Positions 26,781 to 36,020 of a DNA stretch of 64,000 nucleotides are shown here, one piece after another. The translations under genes and the position numbers were made by a program. The notes under the pieces were generated by a model. The model worked only from the letters and a program-made list of their open reading frames with translations. It searched no databases and was not told where the DNA came from. Numbering within the stretch: the first letter of the stretch is position 1; the number at the start of each line of letters is the position of its first letter. The stretch is taken from the NCBI RefSeq assembly GCF_031583595.1, contig NZ_CP134145.1, positions 4,402,001 to 4,466,000 on the forward strand. Reading direction: 5' to 3'. The stretch comes from Thalassotalea psychrophila (GTDB lineage: Bacteria; Pseudomonadota; Gammaproteobacteria; Enterobacterales; Alteromonadaceae).

Positions 26781-28202
26781 TTATGTACACGTAATTATGG
26801 CTTTGGTTTCTAAAAATTCTTCGACGCCCGTTGCGGTGAATTCTCGACCATTGCCAGATTGTTTATAACCACCAAATGGGGCATGGTAATTGAATTCGCC
26901 ACCATTGATCATACATTGACCACTGCGAATTTTTCGGGCGATAGCAATAGCTGTGGCATCATCTTGGGCAAATACTGCTGAAGATAAACCAAATGGCGAG
27001 TCGTTGGCAATTTCAATTGCCGAGTCTAAAGTGCGGTATGGGATCATGCAAAGCACGGGACCAAAAATTTCTTCTTGGGCAATACGCATGTCATTCGATA
27101 CATCAGCGAATACCGTTGGTTTGACATAATAGCCAGTAGTAAGGCTATCGGGATTATCGACACCACCACAAACTAAGCGTGCACCTTCATCTAAACCAAT
27201 TTGAATATATTGTAGCACTTTTTGTTGATGTGGCTTTGAGCTCAAAGGTCCTAAAAATGCGTCTTCCCCCATACCGACAACTAAATTATCAGCAGTTTCT
27301 TTAGCAAACTTTATTGCTTGCTGGTAAAGAGATTCAGGCACTAGCATGCGCGATAAAGTGTTACAGCTTTGACCACTGTTTAGCATTACATCTTCAACAC
27401 CATAACTTACGGCAGCATGTAAATCAGCACCTTCGGTAATAATGAGTGCTGACTTGCCGCCGAGCTCCTGAGTAACCCGCTTAACCGTTGGCGCCGCCGC
27501 TTGTGCAACTTTAATACCTGCAGCTGTTGAACCTGTAAAAGATACCATATCAACATTTGGGTGGGTACAAAGCTCAGCCCCAACAACAGGCCCTGTACCC
27601 GGAACTAAATTAAAGACGCCTTTGGGCACGCCACACTTATCTAATATTTCGGCCATAATAAAATCGACCCAGGGTGTTTGTTCAGAAGGCTTAACTATCA
27701 TAGTGCAGCCAGCCGCTAATGCAGCGCCTACTTTGCCAACAAATTGATGCAAAGGGAAATTCCAAGGATTGATAAATCCACAAACACCAATAGCTTCTTT
27801 TACAATAATGCATTTATCCGATTTTTCGACTTGCTCGGTAATACCAGTATGTTCGGCAAACAGTTCCATCGCATAAATGGCACCTTCAACTTGCAACCAG
27901 CTAGCAATATGTTCAGGACAGCCCATAGTTTGCGATATCGCTGTTATTAATTCAGCTTTACGCTCTTCCATACAAGCAGCAATGTTGCTGATTATTTTAC
28001 TTCGCTGTGCAGCGGGTGTTAACGACCAGTTATTAAAAGCGTTTTTAGCTGCAGCAACTGCTAAGTTAACGTCGTCTACACTCGCACAGACGACTGTTGC
28101 TATAATGCTTTCATTGCTTGGATTGATCACATCCAGAGTTGCTTTTGATTGGGATTCAACCCAATGCCCGTTAATATATAATTTAGTTAAATCTTTCATC
28201 AT
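26781..28202 (-). CDS. Aldehyde dehydrogenase family protein (aminobutyraldehyde/guanidinobutyraldehyde type)
   Basis: A 473-residue NAD-dependent aldehyde dehydrogenase. Seen are INPWNFPLHQFVGK, VSFTGSTAAGIKVAQ, the catalytic Glu in TQELGGKSAL and the catalytic Cys in LNSGQSCNTLSRM. A position between an aminotransferase and two ureohydrolases points to oxidation of the omega-aldehyde made from putrescine or agmatine (4-aminobutanal or 4-guanidinobutanal) to GABA or 4-guanidinobutyrate. It lies 10 bases before the GbuA-like gene, clearly in the same transcript. The start uses the first of two adjacent ATGs. Confidence 0.88.
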   Translation of the reverse strand: MMKDLTKLYINGHWVESQSKATLDVINPSNESIIATVVCASVDDVNLAVAAAKNAFNNWSLTPAAQRSKIISNIAACMEERKAELITAISQTMGCPEHIASWLQVEGAIYAMELFAEHTGITEQVEKSDKCIIVKEAIGVCGFINPWNFPLHQFVGKVGAALAAGCTMIVKPSEQTPWVDFIMAEILDKCGVPKGVFNLVPGTGPVVGAELCTHPNVDMVSFTGSTAAGIKVAQAAAPTVKRVTQELGGKSALIITEGADLHAAVSYGVEDVMLNSGQSCNTLSRMLVPESLYQQAIKFAKETADNLVVGMGEDAFLGPLSSKPHQQKVLQYIQIGLDEGARLVCGGVDNPDSLTTGYYVKPTVFADVSNDMRIAQEEIFGPVLCMIPYRTLDSAIEIANDSPFGLSSAVFAQDDATAIAIARKIRSGQCMINGGEFNYHAPFGGYKQSGNGREFTATGVEEFLETKAIITCT

Positions 28203-28247
28203 GTGCTCTGTGTAAGTTGATTTAAAGTGACCTTGGTTAATATACTT

Positions 28248-29636
28248 TTACAAATAATGGTAACCTTGCTCTTCAAGGTCGATTAAGGTTGCCTCAATAC
28301 TTACCCTTAATGTATTTACAATAAAATCGATTTCTGTTTTGTTTAAGGTCAACGGTGGCGACATCACATTTAAATGAACCACGGGGCGAACAATTAAACC
28401 TTTTGCGTCAGCATGATTAGAAATTTGTTTGCCTATATCCATCTCTTCTGGGAATAGTTCACAAGTTTCTTTGTTGGCAACAAATTCAACACACCACATA
28501 AATCCATGGCCGCGAATATCACCTACAATAGGTAAATCAGATAACGTTTCTAGCTTTGCTTTGAAATACGGAGCAAGTGTTGTTACGTTCTCTAGTAACT
28601 GCTCGCGTTCCATTATTTCTATATTTTTTAATGCGGCTGCGCAGGCTACAGGATGACCTGAATAAGTAAAGCCATGGGCGAAACAACGACCGTGGCCGTC
28701 TTCACTAATTTCATCCCAAATTTGATCAGAAAAAATGGTTGCACCCAAAGGAAGATAGCCAGAGGTTAACCCTTTGGCGCTGATAATAATATCAGGCTGA
28801 ATGTCAAAAACATCTTCGGATGCAAACCAGTGGCCAAGGCGGCCAAAACCTGTAACAACTTCGTCTGAAACGTAAAGAACATCATGTTTTTTACAAATTT
28901 CCCAAGTTTTTTTATGATAGCCAACTGGAGGAATTATCACGCCTCCGGCCCCCATAATGGGCTCGGCAAAAAAAGCCGCAACATTATCAGCACCAAGCGT
29001 TAATATTTTTTGTTCAAGCTCGTTCAGTAAAAAATTTAAAAATTCAGCTTCTGATTTATCTTCATGCTGACCATATTGCTTAGGTGCAGTGATATGATGA
29101 ATGGTGTCATCAATGAAATCGAATTCGGCGGGATGATCACCTTTTTTACCGCCAATAGACATAGCGGCGTAAGTCGAGCCATGATAAGACATATCACGTG
29201 AAATAATATGTTTTTTAGCATGTTTGCCACGGCAATTTTGATAATATTGAATTAAACGATAAGCGGTATCTACCGCCGTAGAGCCACCACAACTATAAAA
29301 TACATGGTTAAGCGAGCCAGGTGCCAACTCAGCAATTTTAGCAGCCAGCAACGTAGCTGGAACATTGGTCATATCTACAAATGGATTGGCATAAGACATT
29401 TTAATCACTTGCTCAGCGATTGCATCGGCCATTTCTTTGCGGCCAGTACCAATATTATTACACCACAAACCACCAACAGCATCTAAATAACGATTGCCAT
29501 CCGTATCTTCAAGATAATTGCCTTGTGCTGTTTCAATAGGTAACGCACCATCGGTTTTATAAACATCAAAGATTGTCCATGGATGCATAAAATGATCTTT
29601 ATCTTTTTGCATTATTTCTTTAGTGAAGCTGTTCAT
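28248..29636 (-). CDS. Class III omega-aminotransferase (putrescine/agmatine--pyruvate type)
   Basis: A 462-residue PLP aminotransferase. Seen are DGNRYLDAVGGLWCNNIG at the N-terminus, FYSCGGSTAVDTAYRLIQYY for PLP-phosphate binding, VSDEVVTGFGRLG with the PLP Asp, and the catalytic Lys in IISAKGLTSGYLPLGA (about residue 286). The layout fits SpuC-like putrescine:pyruvate and beta-alanine:pyruvate enzymes, not GabT. As the first gene of the operon it would make the aldehyde for the next enzyme. A good CAGAGG ribosome site is present. A copy of the AGGGGAT palindromic operator lies 61 bases upstream (29697-29714). Confidence 0.88.
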   Translation of the reverse strand: MNSFTKEIMQKDKDHFMHPWTIFDVYKTDGALPIETAQGNYLEDTDGNRYLDAVGGLWCNNIGTGRKEMADAIAEQVIKMSYANPFVDMTNVPATLLAAKIAELAPGSLNHVFYSCGGSTAVDTAYRLIQYYQNCRGKHAKKHIISRDMSYHGSTYAAMSIGGKKGDHPAEFDFIDDTIHHITAPKQYGQHEDKSEAEFLNFLLNELEQKILTLGADNVAAFFAEPIMGAGGVIIPPVGYHKKTWEICKKHDVLYVSDEVVTGFGRLGHWFASEDVFDIQPDIIISAKGLTSGYLPLGATIFSDQIWDEISEDGHGRCFAHGFTYSGHPVACAAALKNIEIMEREQLLENVTTLAPYFKAKLETLSDLPIVGDIRGHGFMWCVEFVANKETCELFPEEMDIGKQISNHADAKGLIVRPVVHLNVMSPPLTLNKTEIDFIVNTLRVSIEATLIDLEEQGYHYL

Positions 29637-29696
29637 GTAAACCTCTGAATATTGGTGCTATTAGCTAATAGTATATAGATGGGGAAAAAAGGATAA

Positions 29697-29714
29697 ATCC
29701 CCTGAAAAGGGGAG
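29697..29714. promoter_or_regulatory. Palindromic operator, copy 1 (aminotransferase operon)
   Basis: ATCCCCTGAAAAGGGGAG, a 7-bp inverted repeat with a 4-base centre and a single end mismatch. It is 61 bases upstream of the aminotransferase ATG. It shares the right half AGGGGA and left half ATC[CA]C[CA][TC] with copies at 32226, 33167 and 39283. Confidence 0.7.
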
Positions 29715-29735
29715 TATTTATATGAATTAGGGCGC

Positions 29736-29776
29736 TTAAAAAACCCAAGCTAGCTGATTTATCGGCTAACTTGGGC
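29736..29776 (-). terminator. Rho-independent terminator of the TonB receptor gene
   Basis: CCCAAGCTAGC (29744-29754) pairs with GCTAACTTGGG (29765-29775) with one G-T wobble. On the minus strand the stem is followed by a six-base T run (GGGTTTTTTAAG). Confidence 0.85.
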
Positions 29777-29791
29777 TTATTAAGCTAGTAA

Positions 29792-32086
29792 TTAATAATA
29801 TTCATACTTAACCGTTAAACCAAACGTGGCGGGTTGTTGACGATAAACGGTACGACCAGAGAAACCGGTGAATGAGTATGTTTCAGCGTCATTATCCAGC
29901 AAGTTTCTTGCCCATAATGTTACTGCCCAACCATCACTATCTGAACTCAATGAAATTAAACCATTTAATGAGCTGTTACTGCCATATAATGCATTACTAT
30001 CAGCCAGTTGTGCGTATTGCTCATCAGACCAACTATAGCTGGTTTGAAATCTTAAGTACTTGTCATTTTCTAATGGCATGTCATAAGCAACTAAGGCGTT
30101 ATAACTCCACTCTGGTGCTTGTGCTAACACGGTGCCATTGTCTAAAGGTGCCGCCAGTGCATCAACAAAACCAAAGCCATTTTCATTGGCTAAATCATTT
30201 ACCGACGGATCCGCGTTAATACCACGCAAATCACTAGTATCAGGTGCTTTTGTTACTTCTGACTTTAAGTAAGATACGCCAGCTTGTAGGGTTAAATCAT
30301 CGATTGGTAACCAATGAATATCTAATTCAAAACCTGACGTTTCTGACTCAGGAATATTTGCCAAGGTAGTATCGGCAACAGCAAAACCACTAAAATCACT
30401 AAATTCATCTGAAACAAAGGTTAGTAATGATTGTCGGTTTTCATATTCTAATGCAAATGCGGCACCATTAAGCTGCATACTGCCTTCTAATAACGTCCAC
30501 TTAAAACCAAGTTCAACAGACGTTACATCTTCAGGCTCTACATAGCTCCAGGCACTACTGTCTAGCACTGCGCCACCGTAATAAACGCCACCTTTGTAAC
30601 TGGTAGAAACATTACCAAACACTAATAGGTCACGATTCACCTTCCAATCAAGCCCTATCTTACCGGTAATGGCATCTTCATCGTTGGTTTCACTTAACAT
30701 AGTTACTGGGTATACATCACCAAAGCTTTCATTGGTGGCAGTACCATTAAACGAACGCTCGTCGAAAGAATAACGTACGCCAGCAATAAATTTCCAACTA
30801 TCGTTTAACTGAGTTTCGGTATGTAAGTACACCCCGTATGAGTCAGTTTCTTGTACGTAAGCGGCGACAAACCGGTCGTCACCGAATGCGTTTAGATCTT
30901 CTGGGTAAAATACGCCATCAAAACCTGAGTCTGATACGAAAAATGAATCATCAAATAAATCAACAGCATCTACTTCTTCATTTGAAATATTTGCCCCTAA
31001 AACCCAAGAAAAATCATCATTACCAGTACTAATAAAGCGGATTTCTTGCGACCATTGCTCTAATTCATCATCTTGAATTAGTTCCATAGTTGATGCGGCT
31101 GAACCGTCATAGTTATCAATCATAAATTTCTCGTACTGATCGAACGAGGTGATTGATACAAAGTCAAAATTGTCAAAACTGTAATCTAACGTTAAAGCTA
31201 CACCAGAACCGCTTTCATCACGTTGCACATCAAGTTCACCAACGCTAACTTTGTCAGGTGCGGCAGGCGAATTTAAAGCTGCAAAAGCAGGGTCATCCCA
31301 AGTAATTTCATTACCTTCACTGTCAGGAGATAAAGGTTTACCCTTATCTTGGCTTGCATATACTCGTAATAAACCAGTGCCACTGTCACCCAATTCAAAA
31401 CCAAGTTGACCTCTTATCGCAAAGCTATCTTGCAGGCCAAACTCTTCACCAGTATTAACGTCTTCTTGCCAACCTTCGTTTGATTTTGCGTAGTTTACTG
31501 ATAAACGAGCATTCATCGTATCGGTTAAAGCACCACCAACTGCAGAGGTAAGCTCTACAGTGTCATAGCTGCTGTAATCAGCTTCAACAAACGCTTCAAA
31601 ATCATCGGTAGGTTTTTTAGTGATAAAATTGATTGCACCACCCGTAGTATTTTTACCATACAGTGTGCCTTGTGGGCCTTTTAAGACTTCAACACGTTCA
31701 ATATCAAACAACTGACCGCCAAGATAAACTGGACTACTCGCAAACACTTCATCGGTATATACACCTACGCCACTACTGTTGTTAGGACTAAAATCATCTA
31801 AGCCAATACCACGTATGGCAAAAATTGGTGTACCACCTGACGTGGCATTAACGGCAACCAACCCTGGAGTATGAGCACCAAGGTCAACGGCGTTTTCTAC
31901 ACCTAAATCTTCAAGCGCATCGCCATTAAAAGCGGTAGTTGTTACACCAACCTCTGTAATAGATTGCGTGCGTTTTTGGGCAGTAACAGATATTTTTTCA
32001 ATCTCTTCACTGTGTACAGTTGATGTCATTGTTGCCAAAACAGCTAATGCAATTGCTGATTTTGAAAATATAAGATTAGTTTTCAC
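29792..32086 (-). CDS. TonB-dependent outer-membrane receptor
   Basis: A 764-residue protein with a signal peptide ending near residue 26. A plug domain (about 45-160) has the FAIRGIGLDDFSPNNSSGVGVY and VEVLKGPQGTLYGKNTTGGAINF motifs, and a 22-strand-type barrel follows to the C-terminal aromatic residue (KYEYY). The TonB-box candidate is EKISVTAQKR. The start is GTG 32086, preceded by GGAGAGAAG. It imports a ligand across the outer membrane using TonB energy. The plug type is the broad class often annotated for siderophores, but the operator sites and amine-catabolic neighbours suggest an organic nitrogen compound. The ligand is unknown. Confidence 0.92.
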   Translation of the reverse strand: MKTNLIFSKSAIALAVLATMTSTVHSEEIEKISVTAQKRTQSITEVGVTTTAFNGDALEDLGVENAVDLGAHTPGLVAVNATSGGTPIFAIRGIGLDDFSPNNSSGVGVYTDEVFASSPVYLGGQLFDIERVEVLKGPQGTLYGKNTTGGAINFITKKPTDDFEAFVEADYSSYDTVELTSAVGGALTDTMNARLSVNYAKSNEGWQEDVNTGEEFGLQDSFAIRGQLGFELGDSGTGLLRVYASQDKGKPLSPDSEGNEITWDDPAFAALNSPAAPDKVSVGELDVQRDESGSGVALTLDYSFDNFDFVSITSFDQYEKFMIDNYDGSAASTMELIQDDELEQWSQEIRFISTGNDDFSWVLGANISNEEVDAVDLFDDSFFVSDSGFDGVFYPEDLNAFGDDRFVAAYVQETDSYGVYLHTETQLNDSWKFIAGVRYSFDERSFNGTATNESFGDVYPVTMLSETNDEDAITGKIGLDWKVNRDLLVFGNVSTSYKGGVYYGGAVLDSSAWSYVEPEDVTSVELGFKWTLLEGSMQLNGAAFALEYENRQSLLTFVSDEFSDFSGFAVADTTLANIPESETSGFELDIHWLPIDDLTLQAGVSYLKSEVTKAPDTSDLRGINADPSVNDLANENGFGFVDALAAPLDNGTVLAQAPEWSYNALVAYDMPLENDKYLRFQTSYSWSDEQYAQLADSNALYGSNSSLNGLISLSSDSDGWAVTLWARNLLDNDAETYSFTGFSGRTVYRQQPATFGLTVKYEYY

Positions 32087-32225
32087 AATCTTCTCTCCAC
32101 GGGTTATAGTTATTTACGTTGCCAATTTACTTGGTCTAATTAGTTCATTAAGATGTTTGCTTTAACGCATAATTTTCTTTGAATTAACGTTTTAATAACT
32201 ATCGCAAAATGCGAGACATTTGTTT

Positions 32226-32243
32226 ATCACCTCATCAGGGGAT
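32226..32243. promoter_or_regulatory. Palindromic operator, copy 2 (TonB receptor / LuxR-type regulator gap)
   Basis: ATCACCTCATCAGGGGAT, same 18-base pattern as copies 1, 3 and 4. It lies 43 bases before the LuxR-type gene and 139 bases before the divergent TonB receptor gene, so it could serve autoregulation and receptor control. Confidence 0.7.
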
Positions 32244-32286
32244 AATTTATGATTCGCAAATTTAACTAGAGAATATAAGTCTACTA

Positions 32287-33114
32287 ATGGCCACAATAAA
32301 AGATTTAACCTATTGGCATCAGGTGCTTGCAACTGTAATCAGTAAAGATTTCAATTCTGAATCTGTCTCTGATTTGTTAAGAGGGTTAGAGCATTTGCTT
32401 AATGCAAGTAGTGCAATGCTTACTATTTTTCCTGAGGGAAAGCAGCCACAAACAACCCATTATCGCCTGTTAGCCAATGAAACCCCACAACACCAAATTG
32501 ATGCCTATGATAGTGGCGCTTATTTATTAGACCCGTTTTATCGAATGGCTATAGACGAAAAAATTGAAGGTCCATATGCCATGAAGGATGTAGCCCCGCA
32601 AGGCTTTGAACAGTCAGAATATTTTGATCTGTTTTACAAGAAGCAAGGGTATTTAGATGAAATTTGTATAATATTTCAATTGAATGAGCATGACATAGCG
32701 AGCTTATCTCTAGTAAGACACATCAACGAAGAGCCATTTAAAGCCCAGCATATTAAGCAACTAAACATCGTCTTCCCGTTATTAAAAAGCATTATTGTTA
32801 AGTGCCAACAAAGCATTGATCAACCTGAACAACTCGATCTAGAGCGCCATTTAGATAACGCATTGGTAAAATTTGGCAGTTCAATATTAACGCCAAGAGA
32901 ATGTAAAATATTGCACTATATTCTGCACGGTTATGCGATAAAGTTTATCGCTGAAAAGCTTGAAAATAGTCTGGAAACGATAAAGCATCACCGTAAAAGT
33001 ATTTATATAAAACTGGATGTAAGCTCGCAATCAGAGTTGTTTTATTTATTTATTGCATCCCTTAAAGCCATGCCAACAGATGCCAACCAAGACCCACTTA
33101 GTTACTTAACCTGA
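32287..33114 (+). CDS. LuxR-family (HTH) transcriptional regulator
   Basis: A 275-residue protein. The N-terminal half (about 1-175) looks like a ligand-binding GAF/autoinducer-like sensor, containing LLDPFYRMAIDEKIEGPYAMKDVAP. The C-terminal half carries a LuxR-type helix-turn-helix (about 202-260: LTPRECKILHYILHGYAIKFIAEKLENS and TIKHHRKSIYIKLDVSSQSELF). No phospho-acceptor receiver domain is present. It sits between the TonB receptor and MFS genes. Four identical-type 18-bp palindromes lie upstream of its own gene and of neighbouring catabolic and transport genes, so it is the probable regulator of a local regulon. The ligand is unknown; a polyamine or guanidino compound is the best guess. 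No luxI homologue is in the window. Confidence 0.85.
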   Translation: MATIKDLTYWHQVLATVISKDFNSESVSDLLRGLEHLLNASSAMLTIFPEGKQPQTTHYRLLANETPQHQIDAYDSGAYLLDPFYRMAIDEKIEGPYAMKDVAPQGFEQSEYFDLFYKKQGYLDEICIIFQLNEHDIASLSLVRHINEEPFKAQHIKQLNIVFPLLKSIIVKCQQSIDQPEQLDLERHLDNALVKFGSSILTPRECKILHYILHGYAIKFIAEKLENSLETIKHHRKSIYIKLDVSSQSELFYLFIASLKAMPTDANQDPLSYLT

Positions 33115-33166
33115 ACTCGGGTTACTTAGAGTGATTTAACACTTACTTTTCAAATGTTCCTAGCCC

Positions 33167-33184
33167 ATCACCCTATAAGGGGAT
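33167..33184. promoter_or_regulatory. Palindromic operator, copy 3 (MFS transporter)
   Basis: ATCACCCTATAAGGGGAT, 68 bases upstream of the MFS transporter ATG and 52 bases after the stop of the LuxR-type gene. Confidence 0.7.
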
Positions 33185-33252
33185 GTTCTGTTTCATGGTT
33201 TTTTGAAATAGTCTGTTAACAAATTATTATTATAAAATTAAGTGGTCGTTAT

Positions 33253-34476
33253 ATGCTCGAGTCGCGAACTAAAGAATCCATTTTCGATAAACCTATGGTC
33301 ATCGCCGCCGCTGTTATTATCAGTATTGTTGGCAATGCGGTGTTTATTGGCATGCCGATGTTGGTGGGTTCGTTAGCTGATACCCTTGGTTTTAATGAAC
33401 AACAGTTAGGCTGGTTAGCCTCAGCAGATTTGATGGGTATTTTTGTTGCCTCGATTGCGGTTTCATTACTCATTAATAAAGTTAACCGACAAACCTTAAC
33501 TTATATCGGTATAACTGTTGCGATTATCGCAAACTTTTGTTCAACCTTGTTTCATCAATTTGACACCTTATTCATAATTCGAATCATTTCAGGTATCGGT
33601 GGCGGGATCTGTTACTCGGTTGGCGTTGCCAGTCTGGCAGGCACGCATAAAACTGCCCGAAACTTTAGTATTTTATTGTTTGTTCTGGTGGCAGTTAATG
33701 CCATTGAACTTTATACATTCCCTGATATTTCAGCCAAGTGGGGAGTAGATGGAATATTCCTATTTTTCTGTGCAGCTTTTGTTGGCACCTACTATTTTGT
33801 CCGTTATTTACCAAAAACAAACGAGCTCAATAAAATCGAAATCAGTGCTGTAGCCAGTGATGCACAACTTCAAGGTGTGAATCAACAATCAGCAACTGAA
33901 ATTCCATCATGGATCCCTTGGTTATGTTTGGCCGCAGTTGCTTGTGTTTATATTAACGTTGGTGCATTTTGGGCCTTCATTGAGCGTTTAGGCGTAGATG
34001 CAAATTTAAGTAATGATTTTATTAGTAATACCTTAGCTATAGGCACTTTATTTACCCTAACCGGTTGTGCAATGGCCACCTGGATGAGTAATCGCTTTGG
34101 TCAATCAAAACCATTGCTAGCAGCATTTATTTTGATGACTGCAATTTTGTTTTTGCTGGCCTTTAAAGTTGATGCCACTAGCTATGTAGTAGCAGCAACA
34201 GTATTTAACTTTTGTTGGTTATTCATTGATGTATTTCAATTAGGCACCATAGGCAATATTGACCATACTGGCAGATACGCAGCGCTTGTACCTGGCGCAC
34301 AAGGGTTAACACAGTCAGTTTCTCCTGCCGTTGCCGGTTATATTTTAAGTGAAGGCTATGGCTACTCAGGCGTGATGATGTTGTGTGCAGTAGGTACTAT
34401 AAGCGCAATGATTATTTATACTGTTGTCTATGCAAAACTTAAAAGTATTGCTCCCGATATTGCAGATTCAAATTAA
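33253..34476 (+). CDS. Major facilitator superfamily transporter
   Basis: A 407-residue inner-membrane protein with twelve predicted hydrophobic segments. A cytoplasmic loop near residues 60-80 follows the second helix (SADLMGIFVASIAVSLLINKVNR), with GGICYSVGVASLAG in the region of helix five and a central loop around 190-215. No specific subfamily can be named. Because it lies between operator copy 3 and the LuxR-type regulator's gene, it probably imports or exports the compound degraded by the 24.8-29.6 kb operon. Direction of transport is not evident. Confidence 0.85.
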   Translation: MLESRTKESIFDKPMVIAAAVIISIVGNAVFIGMPMLVGSLADTLGFNEQQLGWLASADLMGIFVASIAVSLLINKVNRQTLTYIGITVAIIANFCSTLFHQFDTLFIIRIISGIGGGICYSVGVASLAGTHKTARNFSILLFVLVAVNAIELYTFPDISAKWGVDGIFLFFCAAFVGTYYFVRYLPKTNELNKIEISAVASDAQLQGVNQQSATEIPSWIPWLCLAAVACVYINVGAFWAFIERLGVDANLSNDFISNTLAIGTLFTLTGCAMATWMSNRFGQSKPLLAAFILMTAILFLLAFKVDATSYVVAATVFNFCWLFIDVFQLGTIGNIDHTGRYAALVPGAQGLTQSVSPAVAGYILSEGYGYSGVMMLCAVGTISAMIIYTVVYAKLKSIAPDIADSN

Positions 34477-34973
34477 TAGCAACAGGTACAGATATTTTCC
34501 GATATAACTGACGGCTTATTGATGCAAAAAAGCTGCCCTAATTAGACTGTTTTGTGCTATTCAGAGACGTTTAAATTCGAAGTGATAAGCGATAGTTAGG
34601 AACAATTAACCACGTGATCCCCCACGAGTGGAACGAGATGAGGGACCTCCTTCAGTGATGCTGTGGGTCCGCAAAGTGCCATTAGCTGCTATACAATATT
34701 AGAAAAAACACTCCGTCATCCCACTGTGCTTTTGAGTGGGATCTCCTTCAGTTTTAAGGTGACTTAATTAGGCAGCTTTGTGCCACAAGCGGAAGTAGAG
34801 AAAGTACAACGTCATCCCCGAGGAGCTCAAGCGACATCGGGGACCTCCTGAAGTGTATTGTGGATAGAAAAATCGTCTTCCTGAACTTGTTTCAGGATCT
34901 GTTTTGGTATTGCAGTGACCGGCTGAAAAGTGCCATAACCCGCCAGTCACTAACGCTGTGTTAACTATATTTT
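34477..34973. repeat. 497-base gene-free stretch built of dispersed hairpin repeats
   Basis: At least three related units begin near 34614, 34713 and 34810. They share the pattern CGTCATCCC-(hairpin)-GGGA-CCTCCTTCAG, each a short inverted repeat such as CCCACT..AGTGGG or CCCCGA..TCGGGG. A fourth piece at 34871-34896 (TTCCTGAACTTGTTTCAGGA) is a common type of dispersed palindrome, and 34916-34950 holds another stem (AGTGACCGG / CCAGTCACT). The unit at 34701-34745 closely matches the element at 51191-51237. These are typical of non-autonomous mobile repeats. The 60-residue frame at 34768-34950 is made of repeat sequence and is not called. Confidence 0.7.
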
Positions 34974-35507
34974 TTAACCAAGCTCTTCATGCACAGAAAC
35001 ATTCTTAATAGACAAATATTTTTCTACTTCTTGCTCTATATACAGAGCTTGCTTACTTGAGTCTAATAGTCTTAATAATTTGGTATCTTCTCCACTATGC
35101 GTAATAACATGAACTTCATATTTTAGTCGATTGTTTTTAATGCGTCTTTCTTTGGCGTAAAGCTGCTTTATCTCTGACGCGTCTATAATTTTATTGCCTA
35201 CCCAAGGAATAGGTCTATGACGTATCTCTACATTCTTTTTGGTAACCATAATATAAGTTTTATTCAAAAGACCTGCTAATGAGAAATATGTCATTAAAAT
35301 AATAAATACGAGTAAATACAGTAGATTTGGAATATCAACATTCTCAGTCCCTGTATATTTAGTAACGCAGTGATAAATCAAATAAACTGCTCCCAACGCC
35401 ATGGTAAATGGCTGGAAACGAGGCCATTGTCTAGTAATTTCAATTGAATCATAATTATTTTTTATAGATATTTGTTCTGGTAATCCAATATTGAGATGCT
35501 CACTCAT
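34974..35507 (-). CDS. Hypothetical membrane protein (two membrane segments)
   Basis: A 177-residue protein with two adjacent hydrophobic segments (about 34-52 and 62-82). A cytoplasmic C-terminal domain of about 95 residues follows, with alternating beta-like segments (TYIMVTKKNVEIRHRPIPW, YEVHVITHSGEDTKLLRL). The pattern resembles small PH-like membrane proteins of the bPH type, but I do not recognise a family. A good AGGGAA ribosome site precedes the ATG. It lies next to the dispersed-repeat patch, which suggests a mobile neighbourhood. Confidence 0.6.
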   Translation of the reverse strand: MSEHLNIGLPEQISIKNNYDSIEITRQWPRFQPFTMALGAVYLIYHCVTKYTGTENVDIPNLLYLLVFIILMTYFSLAGLLNKTYIMVTKKNVEIRHRPIPWVGNKIIDASEIKQLYAKERRIKNNRLKYEVHVITHSGEDTKLLRLLDSSKQALYIEQEVEKYLSIKNVSVHEELG

Positions 35508-35744
35508 ATATATTCCCTAAATAGAGTGGTAAAAATTTAATACACAATGGTGCGTACTATCCTTTTTAAAGTAAGAAACTGCAATTAAACCTTATTCTCT
35601 AACGACTGTTTTTCGCTCTAAGCGGTCGGTCACGATCGCTAAAAACTTGTGTTTAAACAATAACATCATGTATTGTGAGTTTACAAATATTTAAAGTTTG
35701 CCACTGGCAGCTTTGAGCGGTAGCGGAAGCGGAAGGAATTTAAT

Positions 35745-36020
35745 ATGTATTTGGCACCAGACGATAAAAAGCGAATGTATCGAATATTGAAAGGTACATC
35801 TTTCTCGGTTTCAGAATGGATTCTAGGTATTTGCAACATACTTATGTTATTGATGCATGCATTTTATGAACCTCAAATTCAGTATGCTGGTGTTGGATTA
35901 GTTGTAGGATTTTTTCTGCAAGTAATGGTTCACGTAAACAGCCGATTCAAAGCATTGCTAGTTCTCATCAAACATGACGATTTACCAGTTAATGAGATTA
36001 AAGTACAAGCTGAAACATAG
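35745..36020 (+). CDS. Small hypothetical membrane protein
   Basis: A 91-residue protein with two hydrophobic segments (about 25-42 and 49-67) and charged ends; not recognised. An AGGAA ribosome site lies ten bases ahead of ATG 35745. It stands alone between the divergent two-segment membrane protein gene and the helicase gene. Confidence 0.5.
   Translation: MYLAPDDKKRMYRILKGTSFSVSEWILGICNILMLLMHAFYEPQIQYAGVGLVVGFFLQVMVHVNSRFKALLVLIKHDDLPVNEIKVQAET

Noticed and set aside
34768..34950. 60-residue minus-strand open frame
   Set aside because: It lies wholly within the dispersed hairpin repeats, has no ribosome site and no protein-like composition.
34974..36020. Integron cassettes in the 35-36 kb region
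   Set aside because: Palindromes nearby do not show the ordered attC blocks seen at 59-61 kb; the two small genes are divergent and lack flanking elements.
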